From Eubacterium sp. (GTDB lineage: Bacteria > Bacillota > Clostridia > Lachnospirales > Lachnospiraceae): a stretch of DNA of 10,391 bases. Shown piece after piece: positions 1 to 6,736 of the stretch; the stretch's first letter is position 1, and every line of letters begins with the position of its first letter. The notes below the pieces were generated by a model that saw only the letters and a list, made by a program, of their open reading frames with translations, searched no databases and was not told the origin of the DNA. The stretch spans positions 1 to 10,391 of the forward strand of contig JAILSA010000027.1 of the NCBI GenBank assembly GCA_024697885.1, written 5' to 3'. The position numbers and the translations under genes are program-made.

Positions 1-195
1 TTTTATATCCAATCTGCCTTATCTATAGCCGACCCGGACAAAAAGGAGCAGGAGATTGAATCATTGAAAAGGATACCTGATTCCTTCAGCAAGATGGTTG
101 TAGTTCGGGATTATCTTAAACCGTGGCAGGATGAAAACGGAATCACATATGTAGGAATAGAACAATTCCTTTTGAATGAAGAACTTTTGAAATGA
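1..195 (+). CDS. C-terminal end of a DUF4143-type AAA ATPase (partial)
   Basis: Reading frame 1 is open from the window edge to a TGA at 193-195 and gives the last 64 residues of a protein whose start lies outside. The residues begin FYIQSALSIADPDKKEQEIE and end in YVGIEQFLLNEELLK. This pattern (a YxQSA segment, a K-rEQEI-L-I-D-F-K-V/IVV block, then a G-e-FLL end) is the usual tail of the large bacterial and archaeal family of ATPases with an N-terminal AAA domain and a C-terminal DUF4143 domain. These are poorly characterised and common in Clostridia accessory regions. The ATP-binding motifs are outside the window, so activity cannot be judged. It is followed within about 25 bases by a broken ABC ATPase, which suggests a rearranged region. 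Confidence 0.75.
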   Translation, partial: FYIQSALSIADPDKKEQEIESLKRIPDSFSKMVVVRDYLKPWQDENGITYVGIEQFLLNEELLK

Positions 196-204
196 TATTT
201 TTAG

Positions 205-404
205 GATGCCGTTAAAGACGCTTACTTTGATGTAGGGAATCTGGTCTGGATTATGTGCACATGGAAGTGGTGGGCAAGCTGTTAAGGCAACTGGCAGACA
301 GGGGACATACGGTATTTGTATCCACCCACGACAGTGAGTTGGTCAACCTGTGCTGTGACCATCTGATGTACATAGATGGCGGCAGACTTGTTAGATTTGA
401 GTAA
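205..404 (+). pseudogene. Frameshifted 3' remnant of an ABC-transporter (ECF-type) ATPase
   Basis: From about 237 to the TAA at 402-404 the third frame reads ESGLDYVHMEVVGKLLRQLA, then DRGHTVFVSTHDSELVNLCC and a tail ending in GGRLVRFE. This contains the D-loop (SGLD), the H-loop switch histidine (STHD) and the C-terminal strand of an ABC ATPase, resembling the ECF/CbiO group. Just upstream, in frame 1, GCT-TAC-TTT-GAT at 220-231 reads AYFD, a Walker B end. Only 8 bases separate this GAT from the TCT of SGLD, where the family's D-E-P-T-S spacing needs 9, so a one-base deletion is visible. The P-loop, Q-loop and signature motif are missing, and no start or ribosome-binding site precedes it. 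About 55-60 residues of a normal 220-280 remain, so it is a dead fragment. Confidence 0.72.
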
Positions 405-433
405 GCCAATCACTTTCCTCCCCACCTCCTATA

Positions 434-442
434 TGTTAGAAT
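434..442 (+). promoter_or_regulatory. Candidate extended -10 promoter of the aldo/keto reductase gene
   Basis: TG-T-TAGAAT at 434-442 fits an extended -10 element (TGnTATAAT, 5 of 6 in the hexamer). The -35 position at 17-base spacing holds TTTCCT (414-419), a weak match. An extended -10 can compensate for a poor -35. The transcript would start near 449 with a leader of about 22 bases. Confidence 0.4.
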
Positions 443-453
443 AAAGAAAAAAC

Positions 454-469
454 TTAGGAGGAGGCCTAA
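454..469 (+). promoter_or_regulatory. Ribosome-binding site displayed in a small inverted repeat
   Basis: TTAGG (454-458) and CCTAA (465-469) are perfect inverted repeats, and the six bases between them are AGGAGG, the Shine-Dalgarno core, 6 bases before the ATG at 471. The overlapping AGGAGG at 456-461 would be at 9-base spacing. The site supports the start at 471. The five-pair stem may be too small to matter. Confidence 0.5.
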
Positions 470-470
470 A

Positions 471-1460
471 ATGTACCTAGCAGATGAAAAAAGATATGAA
501 AAAATGACCTACCGCCGTTGCGGAGACAGTGGCTTGATGTTGCCAGTGGTGTCCTTGGGACTCTGGCATAACTTTGGGGATACGGGAAATTTTGCCAACA
601 TGGAGCAGATGTGTTTCACTGCTTTTGACAACGGAATCACCCACTTTGATTTGGCCAACAACTATGGACCAAGGCCGGGAAGTGCAGAGGAAAATTTTGG
701 GAAGATTTTGAAGAGGCATTTTGCCCCTTATCGGGACCAGATGATTATATCCTCCAAGGCGGGCTACGACATGTGGCCGGGACCTTATGGGGATTGGGGG
801 TCAAGAAAATATTTGATTGCCAGCGCGGACCAGTCTCTCAAGCGATTAGGACTTGACTATGTGGACATTTTTTACCACCACCGCATGGATCCGGAGACAC
901 CGCTAGAGGAGACCTGTGGTGCACTGGCTCAGTTGGTAAGAAGTGGAAAGGCTCTCTATGCAGGCCTGTCCAACTATGACGGACCTACCCTGGAGAGAGC
1001 AACAGAGATTTTGAAGGAAGAGAGGGTGCCATTTATCATAAACCAGAACCGCTACAATCTCTATGACCGCAGAGTGGAGAAAAATGGTCTGGTGGAAATG
1101 ACAGGCAAGCTTGGCAAGGGTCTCATTACCTTTTCGCCCCTTGAGCAGGGCATGCTGACAGACCGCTATCTAGATGGAATTCCACAGGATAGCAGGGTTA
1201 TGACCGATGGAAGATTTTTGCGTCAGGAATCCATTAGTCAGGTGAGGGTGGAAAAGGCCAGAGCTCTGAATCAGGTGGCCAAGGAAAGAGGCCAGACCCT
1301 GGCAGAGATGGCCCTGGCCTGGCTCTTGGCCAAGAAGGAAGTCACCAGTGTTTTGGTGGGAGCCTCTAAGCCAAGCCAGATTTTAGATAACATCAAGGCG
1401 GCAGAGAATATAGAGTTTTCCCAGGAGGAACTTGAGAGAATAGATCACATCATACAGTAA
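471..1460 (+). CDS. Aldo/keto reductase, YghZ / L-glyceraldehyde-3-phosphate reductase type
   Basis: A 329-residue cytoplasmic NADPH-dependent aldo/keto reductase. The opening (ERY..MxYRRCG.SGL.LP..SLGLWHNFG) is the N-terminal signature of the YghZ/AKR14 group, whose E. coli member reduces L-glyceraldehyde 3-phosphate and also methylglyoxal. The expected catalytic tetrad is visible: Asp60 (HFDLANNYG), Tyr65, Lys96 (ISSKAGY) and His137 (FYHHR). NQNRYNL near 210 and the late VLVGASKPSQILDN block (about 295-308) are the cofactor-binding parts of the TIM barrel. Length matches the family. The start is chosen because a strong AGGAGG lies just upstream and the N-terminus aligns with YghZ. It appears to be transcribed alone, ending at the hairpin shared with the convergent GGDEF-EAL gene. 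A detoxification role for reactive aldehydes is likely; the exact substrate is inference. Confidence 0.93.
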   Translation: MYLADEKRYEKMTYRRCGDSGLMLPVVSLGLWHNFGDTGNFANMEQMCFTAFDNGITHFDLANNYGPRPGSAEENFGKILKRHFAPYRDQMIISSKAGYDMWPGPYGDWGSRKYLIASADQSLKRLGLDYVDIFYHHRMDPETPLEETCGALAQLVRSGKALYAGLSNYDGPTLERATEILKEERVPFIINQNRYNLYDRRVEKNGLVEMTGKLGKGLITFSPLEQGMLTDRYLDGIPQDSRVMTDGRFLRQESISQVRVEKARALNQVAKERGQTLAEMALAWLLAKKEVTSVLVGASKPSQILDNIKAAENIEFSQEELERIDHIIQ

Positions 1461-1468
1461 AAAGTTAA

Positions 1469-1545
1469 AAACAGGAAGAGGCCAACCAGAGAGAGACTTA
1501 GGTGCGCATGCACCTCGTCTCGAGTCGGTTGGACTCTTCCTGTTT
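1469..1545. terminator. Long nested hairpin, probable bidirectional terminator
   Basis: The arms 1469-1487 and 1527-1545 pair over 19 positions with a single G/A mismatch. Inside sits a second stem-loop: GAGAC (1493-1497) with GTCTC (1517-1521), topped by AGGTGC (1500-1505) and GCACCT (1510-1515) around a GCAT tetraloop. The site lies between the stop codons of two convergent genes. On the minus-strand reading the structure is followed by a T-rich run (complement of 1461-1470), and on the plus strand by TTTCATTT. It is much longer than an ordinary intrinsic terminator. Confidence 0.75.
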
Positions 1546-1548
1546 CAT

Positions 1549-3429
1549 TTAGAAGCAATGGTATTCATTTTGGATTTGGCTGAGGGGCATTGGCTTGCCA
1601 AAGAGATAACCCTGCAGGCGCTGGCAGCCGATTTCTGTCAAGAACTCAGCCTGTTCCTCGTCCTCCACACCCTCCGTCAGGGTCTCCATATCAATGAGCT
1701 TGGCCATGGTCACTATACTGTTTAGGATGGCCTTGGACTTTTCGTTTTTGCCAAAATCCTGAAGGAAAACCATGTCGATTTTCATCACATCAAAATTGTA
1801 GTCCTTGAGGACATTTAGGGAGGAGTAGCCTGAGCCAAAATCATCCAGCCAAAGCTCCACGCCGGAAGTCTTGATTTGACTGGCGCTGTTGCGAAGCTTG
1901 CTGCCCTTGGCGGACAGGGCACTCTCCGTGATTTCCGCGTGAATAAGATTTTTGGGAACCCCGTATTCCAAAAGGGTTTCCTGGAGAAATTGGTTTACAT
2001 CAAAGAGTTCAAAGTCCAGCCTGGAAAAATTAATGGAGACGGGAAGGACCCTGCTGCCGGCCTGCATACTGGCCTGAAGGTCCAGGCAGACCTGAGTGAG
2101 AACCGCCTGGTCTAGGAAGTGAATGAGCCGGTACTCCTCCAGGGCCGGGATAAAGTCTCCCGGGGAGAGGAAGCCGTAGTTGGGGTCTAGCCAACGGGCC
2201 AGAGCCTCCAGTCCACACAGGCTTCGGTCCTTGGCCCAGACCACCGGCTGGTAGTAGACCTGGATGTAGCCATTTTTCACCGCATCTTCCACATGGGTAA
2301 TAATATATTGTTTTTTCTGAAAGCCTTCATCCATCATGGCATCGTACTCCGTGTAATTGCAGTCGGAGTATTTTTTTATGGTATTGCAGGCATAACGGGC
2401 GTGGTCACAGGCTATGGAAGGATCCTCCTTGACGCTTCTTGGAGCATAGCTTCCCGCCTTGAGAGAAATCTGAGTGGAGTCGTGCTTTCCTCGGATTTCC
2501 TGGGTTAGATTTTTGATTCGGTCCTCTATATTGGCCCGGTCTGTCAAAACCACAAAGTGGTCGTCAGAATATCGGGCGTAGAGGTCGCCGGCAAAATAGT
2601 TTTTTACCATATTGGCTGTTTCACAAATGAAATCAGAGCCCGCATCAAAACCGTATTTTTCATTGTAAGACTTAAAGTTAACCAGGTCCAAAAAGAGGAA
2701 GAGTTTGTCCTCGATTCCATCCCTGGCCAAGAGCTTAGGGGCTTTTTCTCGAAAATAAGACATGTTGGGGATTCCTGTCAGGTCATCTTCCTTGGAGGAT
2801 TTTTCCAATCGCTCACTTTTTTCCGCCTCCGACAGGCGCTGTCCGTAAACCGCCAGGGCCAGCATAACTATGGAAACCCAGAGGGTGAAAAAGTTGACCT
2901 GGGTGGCATAGGTAATTGGCTTGGTGGATAGGATGACCATCAGGTGATAGAAGTACAAAAAAACCGAGGAGGACAGGAGAATGGACACAATTGGCCTCCA
3001 GTTCAAAAGTCCCATAACGAAAATGATCATCATAATAAAGCAGAGAATTTGTTCTCCCTTGGCATAATCCGAATAGGAAATGCTGACGCCAAAGTAGAGG
3101 GCCACGCCGGAGAAAAACCACATGACGATTTTGCCGGGCAGGGTCTTTTTGATCTTGCCGCGAAGGGTGAGAACGGCGGAGAAGAGCATACAGGCCGCGG
3201 TCAGAAAAAAGACTCCGTAGTCCACCAGGTGTCTTATGTACCAGGCCACGGTTCGGCTGCTGTCCCCGGAAAACCATCGCTGGGCCAGGCTGATAATCAT
3301 CCAGAGCTCCAGGACCAAAACCACTACAGACATATAGATACTGGATCGGAAATTGGCCATGTCAAAATACAAGTCCACATAGGGACTGCGCTTCTCTATG
3401 CCCAGCCATCGTCGGATTTTTTTGCTCAT
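1549..3429 (-). CDS. Membrane GGDEF-EAL protein with degenerate GGDEF; probable c-di-GMP phosphodiesterase
   Basis: A 626-residue signalling protein. About six hydrophobic segments fill the first third (roughly residues 31-49, 70-89, 101-119, 127-142, 145-169, 177-195), then a short linker leads to a GGDEF-like domain starting at DDLTGIPN (about 216-222) and an EAL domain (about 375-626). The GGDEF signature is replaced by SDDHF (288-292) and no RxxD inhibitory site is visible, so cyclase activity is unlikely. The EAL domain keeps the expected metal and catalytic residues: E408 of EAL, N467 (INFS), E499 (AEITES), D529-D530 in DDFGSGYSS, K550 (MKID), E586 (TEGVE) and Q606. It should hydrolyse c-di-GMP to pGpG at the inner membrane face, with the degenerate domain possibly binding GTP as a regulator. 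The ATG at 3429 is chosen over the in-frame GTG at 3435 because AGGAGG lies 7 bases before it. The membrane domain's ligand is unknown. Confidence 0.9.
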   Translation of the reverse strand: MSKKIRRWLGIEKRSPYVDLYFDMANFRSSIYMSVVVLVLELWMIISLAQRWFSGDSSRTVAWYIRHLVDYGVFFLTAACMLFSAVLTLRGKIKKTLPGKIVMWFFSGVALYFGVSISYSDYAKGEQILCFIMMIIFVMGLLNWRPIVSILLSSSVFLYFYHLMVILSTKPITYATQVNFFTLWVSIVMLALAVYGQRLSEAEKSERLEKSSKEDDLTGIPNMSYFREKAPKLLARDGIEDKLFLFLDLVNFKSYNEKYGFDAGSDFICETANMVKNYFAGDLYARYSDDHFVVLTDRANIEDRIKNLTQEIRGKHDSTQISLKAGSYAPRSVKEDPSIACDHARYACNTIKKYSDCNYTEYDAMMDEGFQKKQYIITHVEDAVKNGYIQVYYQPVVWAKDRSLCGLEALARWLDPNYGFLSPGDFIPALEEYRLIHFLDQAVLTQVCLDLQASMQAGSRVLPVSINFSRLDFELFDVNQFLQETLLEYGVPKNLIHAEITESALSAKGSKLRNSASQIKTSGVELWLDDFGSGYSSLNVLKDYNFDVMKIDMVFLQDFGKNEKSKAILNSIVTMAKLIDMETLTEGVEDEEQAEFLTEIGCQRLQGYLFGKPMPLSQIQNEYHCF

Positions 3430-3436
3430 ATACACC

Positions 3437-3442
3437 CCTCCT
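3437..3442 (-). promoter_or_regulatory. Ribosome-binding site deciding the GGDEF-EAL start
   Basis: The minus strand carries AGGAGG (plus-strand CCTCCT) exactly 7 bases before the ATG at 3429. The upstream in-frame GTG at 3435 would be only one base away, too close to be used. Confidence 0.8.
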
Positions 3443-3462
3443 AACTTCCCATATATACCTAT

Positions 3463-3491
3463 ATTTTATCATTTTTCTAGGATTCATACAA
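3463..3491 (-). promoter_or_regulatory. Promoter of the GGDEF-EAL gene (sigma-A type, extended -10)
   Basis: On the minus strand TTGTAT (3491-3486), a 17-base spacer and TAAAAT (3468-3463) are found. The -10 is preceded by TG-A, making an extended -10. The start of transcription would be near 3456, leaving a leader of about 27 bases. The -35 is a modest match. Confidence 0.55.
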
Positions 3492-3518
3492 TGATTTCAG
3501 TTAGAAAAATAGTGCATA

Positions 3519-3547
3519 TTGAATAAAAAACGGAAAGGTGTTACAAT
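3519..3547 (+). promoter_or_regulatory. Promoter of the transmembrane chemoreceptor gene (sigma-A type)
   Basis: TTGAAT (3519-3524), a spacer of exactly 17 bases and TACAAT (3542-3547) form a near-consensus promoter, with TG-T immediately before the -10. Transcription would start near 3554, giving a leader of about 80 bases before the ATG at 3635. No sigma-28-like element was found here, so this chemoreceptor does not appear tied to the flagellar sigma factor. Confidence 0.65.
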
Positions 3548-3584
3548 GTTTATAGTTATTTTGCACAAGAAAAAACTGAATTTT

Positions 3585-3607
3585 AAGAGGTGAGTGGGAG
3601 GCCTCTT
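3585..3607 (+). promoter_or_regulatory. Small stem-loop in the chemoreceptor leader
   Basis: AAGAGG and CCTCTT flank an 11-base interval in the leader, upstream of the Shine-Dalgarno site at 3622-3627. No run of T follows, so it is not a terminator, and it does not cover the ribosome-binding site. It overlaps a GTG that could be mistaken for an earlier start. Function is unknown. Confidence 0.3.
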
Positions 3608-3621
3608 GGAATTTGGAGAAG

Positions 3622-3627
3622 AGGAGG
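3622..3627 (+). promoter_or_regulatory. Ribosome-binding site deciding the chemoreceptor start
   Basis: AGGAGG sits 7 bases before the ATG at 3635. The longer reading from GTG at 3590 would add 15 residues (including GIWRRGGQF) ahead of the membrane helix and has no comparably placed ribosome-binding site. Confidence 0.75.
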
Positions 3628-3634
3628 GCAGTTT

Positions 3635-5665
3635 ATGCTTAAAAACATGAAAATCGGACGACGAATTTCCCTATTAATTTCATTCGTATTGGTCATTGGC
3701 CTGGCCATTATTATTGTTGGGGCCATATGGAATGTGAGAAACAGTACCCAAAAGGATACCAGGGGAAGATTCGGAGAACTGGTGGATGCCAGGGCTACAG
3801 TGATCAATCAGTATTTTGAAAATCATACTAACTTTTTGGGGTATTTTGCGGCCCAGGAGGTGGTGAGAGATACCTTGAAAAATCCAACCAAGGAAAACAT
3901 CGCCAATCTCAAGGTGCAGATGCAGGGCTATCGCAATGCCAGAAGCAGTATGGAGGGCATGTATTTGTCAGACAAGGACGTGAACTGTCTGATTCATACA
4001 GATGTGGACAGCGCGGAAAATCAGCTGGCCACAAAGACCCCTTTGGAGGACATTATGAATGGAAGTAAGGCCAGCAAAAATGGTGTCTGGATGAAGGGAA
4101 TTGGAACGGCTGCCTCTACGGGAAAACTGGTGGCGCCAGCCTATGCCCCGGTCTATGACACAGACGGAACTACCTTTATTGGAATGGTAGGTGGCGGCTG
4201 CTACATTAACGAGCTCCAGGAACTGGTATATGGCATGTCTCTCAACGGATATGAGAGCTCACAGATCTACCTGGTAAATGCCAAGGCCGGAAACTATATT
4301 TTTTCCCCAGATGAGAGTCAGGTGGGACAGGAGTACGACGAGTCGATCAAAAGTATAGTGGACCAGGCCGTGGAAAAGGAAAGCGGTATCATAGAATATA
4401 CTACAGACCAGAAGTACATGATGGCCTACCGTTACCTGCCGGAGTTTGGCTTTGTGGTATATATGGTAGACAATGAAAATGAGATTTACAGCGGAGTGAA
4501 TTCTCTCTCCATAACAATTTTGAGTCTGGCTATAGTTGTGCTGATCTTTATTGTTTTTGTCACAATCCTTGTGTCCAACAATATCACCAAGGACCTCCTA
4601 AAGATTACCAAGGTTATTCAGGGAATTGGTACCTTAGATATTACCAAGGCCAATGGATTGTCCGAGTTTAGAGATCGCAAGGACGAGGTAGGTCAGATCG
4701 CAGATGCCACAGGAAAGTTGTCCTATGCCGTATCGGATGCGGTGGTGAGCATTCAGGAAAAGGCGGACCAGCTGACCCGACATGCGGACCAGTTGATTCA
4801 AAATGCGGGAGATACCAGTCAGGCCCTAGAGCATGTGGACACGGCGGTTCAGGAGATTGCCACCGGAGCTACCAGCCAGTCCCACGAGACCCAGGAGGCC
4901 ACAGAAAATGTAATCCACATGGGAAATATGATTCAGGACACCTCCCAGGAGGGGGACAAACTGAAAAAATCTTCCCAGCACATGCAGAATTCTTCAAGCA
5001 AGGTTCGAGATATTTTGCAAAAGCTCAGTGATGCCAACAAAAAGACCTACGATGCCGTGGAAATTATTGCAGAGAAGACTACGGAGACCAACAAGTCAGC
5101 CGAGGAAATCAAAAATGCAGCGGAGTTGATTTCTAGCATCGCCAGCCAGACCAACCTCTTGTCTCTCAACGCTTCTATTGATGCGGCCAGGGCAGGTGAG
5201 GCCGGCAAGGGCTTTGCAGTTGTGGCAGAGGAAATCGGCAAGCTGGCTGACCAGTCCTCAGAGTCCGCCCAGCAGATCGATGAGATTATTCGTGACCTGG
5301 TGGAAAATTCCACCAATGCCGTTACCACCATGGAAGAGGTTAAGGTCACCATTGAGGAACAGAGCAAGTTTATGGATGACACCAGGGAGATTTTCAACGA
5401 GGTGGAAGACCAGATTGACAATTCTCTCCAGGGAGTGGATTCGATTGCGGACAAGGTAAGAGTCATGGATGAGGCCAGAATTGCCGTAGTGGATACGGTA
5501 CAGAACCTGACAGCCATTGCCGAGCAAAATGCGGCCTCCACTGAGGAGACCTCCGCCTCCACCTCTTTGGTAGGGGATATGATGGAGGATGTGGCCAGAG
5601 TGGCGGACGAAATCGCCCATATGTCCTCAGATATTAAGGATAGCGTCGGCGTATTTAAAATTTAA
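3635..5665 (+). CDS. Methyl-accepting chemotaxis protein with Cache-type periplasmic sensor
   Basis: A 676-residue transmembrane chemoreceptor. A first membrane helix (about 11-33) is followed by an extracellular region of about 250 residues (34-286) with the look of a double Cache (PDC) ligand-binding domain: a long helical start ([13 protein letters not shown]), a [20 protein letters not shown] strand block and a second lobe ending [18 protein letters not shown] second membrane helix (about 289-314), a HAMP-like segment (about 315-370) and the long coiled-coil signalling domain follow. The hairpin tip that contacts CheA and CheW is [18 protein letters not shown] (505-522). Glu/Gln-rich stretches such as [13 protein letters not shown] (630-642) are likely methylation sites. 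There is no C-terminal CheR pentapeptide. The ATG at 3635 is chosen over a GTG at 3590 because AGGAGG at 3622-3627 is 7 bases away. The ligand is not predictable by eye. Confidence 0.93.
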   Translation: MLKNMKIGRRISLLISFVLVIGLAIIIVGAIWNVRNSTQKDTRGRFGELVDARATVINQYFENHTNFLGYFAAQEVVRDTLKNPTKENIANLKVQMQGYRNARSSMEGMYLSDKDVNCLIHTDVDSAENQLATKTPLEDIMNGSKASKNGVWMKGIGTAASTGKLVAPAYAPVYDTDGTTFIGMVGGGCYINELQELVYGMSLNGYESSQIYLVNAKAGNYIFSPDESQVGQEYDESIKSIVDQAVEKESGIIEYTTDQKYMMAYRYLPEFGFVVYMVDNENEIYSGVNSLSITILSLAIVVLIFIVFVTILVSNNITKDLLKITKVIQGIGTLDITKANGLSEFRDRKDEVGQIADATGKLSYAVSDAVVSIQEKADQLTRHADQLIQNAGDTSQALEHVDTAVQEIATGATSQSHETQEATENVIHMGNMIQDTSQEGDKLKKSSQHMQNSSSKVRDILQKLSDANKKTYDAVEIIAEKTTETNKSAEEIKNAAELISSIASQTNLLSLNASIDAARAGEAGKGFAVVAEEIGKLADQSSESAQQIDEIIRDLVENSTNAVTTMEEVKVTIEEQSKFMDDTREIFNEVEDQIDNSLQGVDSIADKVRVMDEARIAVVDTVQNLTAIAEQNAASTEETSASTSLVGDMMEDVARVADEIAHMSSDIKDSVGVFKI

Positions 5666-5684
5666 CCTAAACTTAATTTTTGCG

Positions 5685-5730
5685 ACTCCCCTTTTTGCGG
5701 ACTTAGGCAGGAAGGGGAGTTTTTTTCTTT
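5685..5730 (+). terminator. Intrinsic terminator after the transmembrane chemoreceptor gene
   Basis: ACTCCCCTT (5685-5693) pairs perfectly with AAGGGGAGT (5712-5720), nine pairs of which five are G-C, followed by TTTTTT-C-TTT. The loop holds a further TGC/GCA pairing. It sits 19 bases after the stop codon and separates this gene from the next unit. Confidence 0.88.
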
Positions 5731-5748
5731 TCTCTCAGACCCTACTTG

Positions 5749-5757
5749 TGGTACAAT
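5749..5757 (+). promoter_or_regulatory. Candidate extended -10 promoter of the 301-residue gene and lipoprotein unit
   Basis: TG-G-TACAAT at 5749-5757 is a good extended -10 just after the preceding terminator. The -35 position at 17-base spacing (5729-5734) holds TTTCTC, a weak match. Transcription would start near 5764, about 30 bases before the ATG at 5795. Confidence 0.5.
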
Positions 5758-5794
5758 AAAGTGATAAGATTGCCAAAATAAAGGAGGATGTGTG

Positions 5795-6700
5795 ATGGAG
5801 GATCACGTTTTTTATAAGACCACAATCCAGGGCAGTGTGGACAACCGATTTTTGCTCCAGATGGAGAACTGCATTTGCGACATCCAAAGGGACTTGGAAG
5901 ATAACTTTTTTTCCGAGGGGATGCCTCTTCCGATTGTGATCTTGAACGATTCCCTGATTCGCTGCAAGGGGGGAAGCCTAGATCGAAAAAAACTGACAGA
6001 TGAGTTTAAAAAGTTAGGTGAAGACCTGGCTTCAAAAAATTCTGACCAGGCCATAAAGGGCCTGTTGGACCTGATTTTATCCGGACTTGAGGAGGGGCAA
6101 AAGGAGTGGCCGGATTTTAACAGAGACCTGATTTCCTACCTGGCAAAGCAGGACAGGACCCTGAGGGAGACCCCGGAATTTGCCCAGATTATGGAACTTT
6201 TGCGCAAGCGAAAAATCTCATATTTCAAGATTGGAGAATATATTAAGGAGCAAAATGTGGTAGTGGTTTACTACAAGGCAGTGGAGCGGATTTGCCAGGA
6301 GGAAAATCTCCAGTACGAGGAGATGATTCGTCAGACTCTGGCCCGCCAAATGTTTATGGAGGCCCACTACTTGACCAAGGGGCCCAACAACCCTTGGCGC
6401 CGGGACCAGATCAAGGAACTGGGCAAGAAGGAGAGGGACCAGATGGCAGAGGCCATGAGCGACCTCTACGCCTATCTTTTCCTTTTGGACCATTTTTGCA
6501 TGGACATGGCGGAGTACCAGCATGAGCAGTGGACCAAATTCTACTTTAGTTCCTGGCCTTATGCTCTGGGGTTGAATTTCATGCTTCAGGAGGGCAGGAT
6601 TCGAGGCTTTAAGGATGTGGAGGAGGCCACGGCTTGTCTCCGGCAACTCTTGAACCTGGATTGCCAGAAGGCTTATGGTAAATTGCTGGAAATGCTTTAA
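5795..6700 (+). CDS. Unrecognised 301-residue cytoplasmic protein
   Basis: I do not recognise this protein. It has no signal peptide or membrane segment and looks mostly helical, rich in Glu, Lys and Leu. A charged N-terminal half (residues 1-140, including DRKKLTDEFKKLGEDLASKN) precedes a short hydrophobic strand (NVVVVYYKAV, about 154-163). The C-terminal half has aromatic clusters (LYAYLFLLDHFCMDM and KFYFSSWPYALGLNFM) and several His and Cys residues, but no HExxH, Walker or nucleotidyl-transferase motif. The ATG at 5795 is preferred to the GTG at 5792 because the AGGAGG at 5782-5787 is then 7 rather than 4 bases away. Codon use and base composition match the neighbours, so it is probably native and translated. 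It is separated by only 36 bases from the downstream lipoprotein, with no terminator between, and is likely cotranscribed with it. Confidence 0.8.
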   Translation: MEDHVFYKTTIQGSVDNRFLLQMENCICDIQRDLEDNFFSEGMPLPIVILNDSLIRCKGGSLDRKKLTDEFKKLGEDLASKNSDQAIKGLLDLILSGLEEGQKEWPDFNRDLISYLAKQDRTLRETPEFAQIMELLRKRKISYFKIGEYIKEQNVVVVYYKAVERICQEENLQYEEMIRQTLARQMFMEAHYLTKGPNNPWRRDQIKELGKKERDQMAEAMSDLYAYLFLLDHFCMDMAEYQHEQWTKFYFSSWPYALGLNFMLQEGRIRGFKDVEEATACLRQLLNLDCQKAYGKLLEML

Positions 6701-6736
6701 TTTGAATTCACACAGAAAACGAAAGGATACGGGATT

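Noticed and set aside
2563..2579. Sigma-28-like CCCGATAT on the minus strand inside the GGDEF-EAL gene
   Set aside because: It lies within the codons of the degenerate GGDEF motif (ARYSD), and no gene start follows it in that direction.
2944..3444. 166-residue plus-strand open frame across the GGDEF-EAL gene
   Set aside because: It opposes a well-supported gene, is low in hydrophobic structure and resembles no family.
3590..3634. GTG start that would lengthen the transmembrane chemoreceptor by 15 residues
   Set aside because: The ATG at 3635 has AGGAGG at ideal spacing, and the extra residues do not resemble an MCP N-terminus.
3548..3634. Possible c-di-GMP riboswitch in the chemoreceptor leader
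   Set aside because: Expected by context because of the neighbouring phosphodiesterase, but the leader is only about 80 bases and none of the conserved GEMM core sequence or paired helices is visible.
5047..5562. 171-residue minus-strand open frame inside the transmembrane chemoreceptor gene
   Set aside because: Ser/Ala/Leu-rich mirror of the coiled-coil region, with no plausible start signals; a shadow of the real gene.
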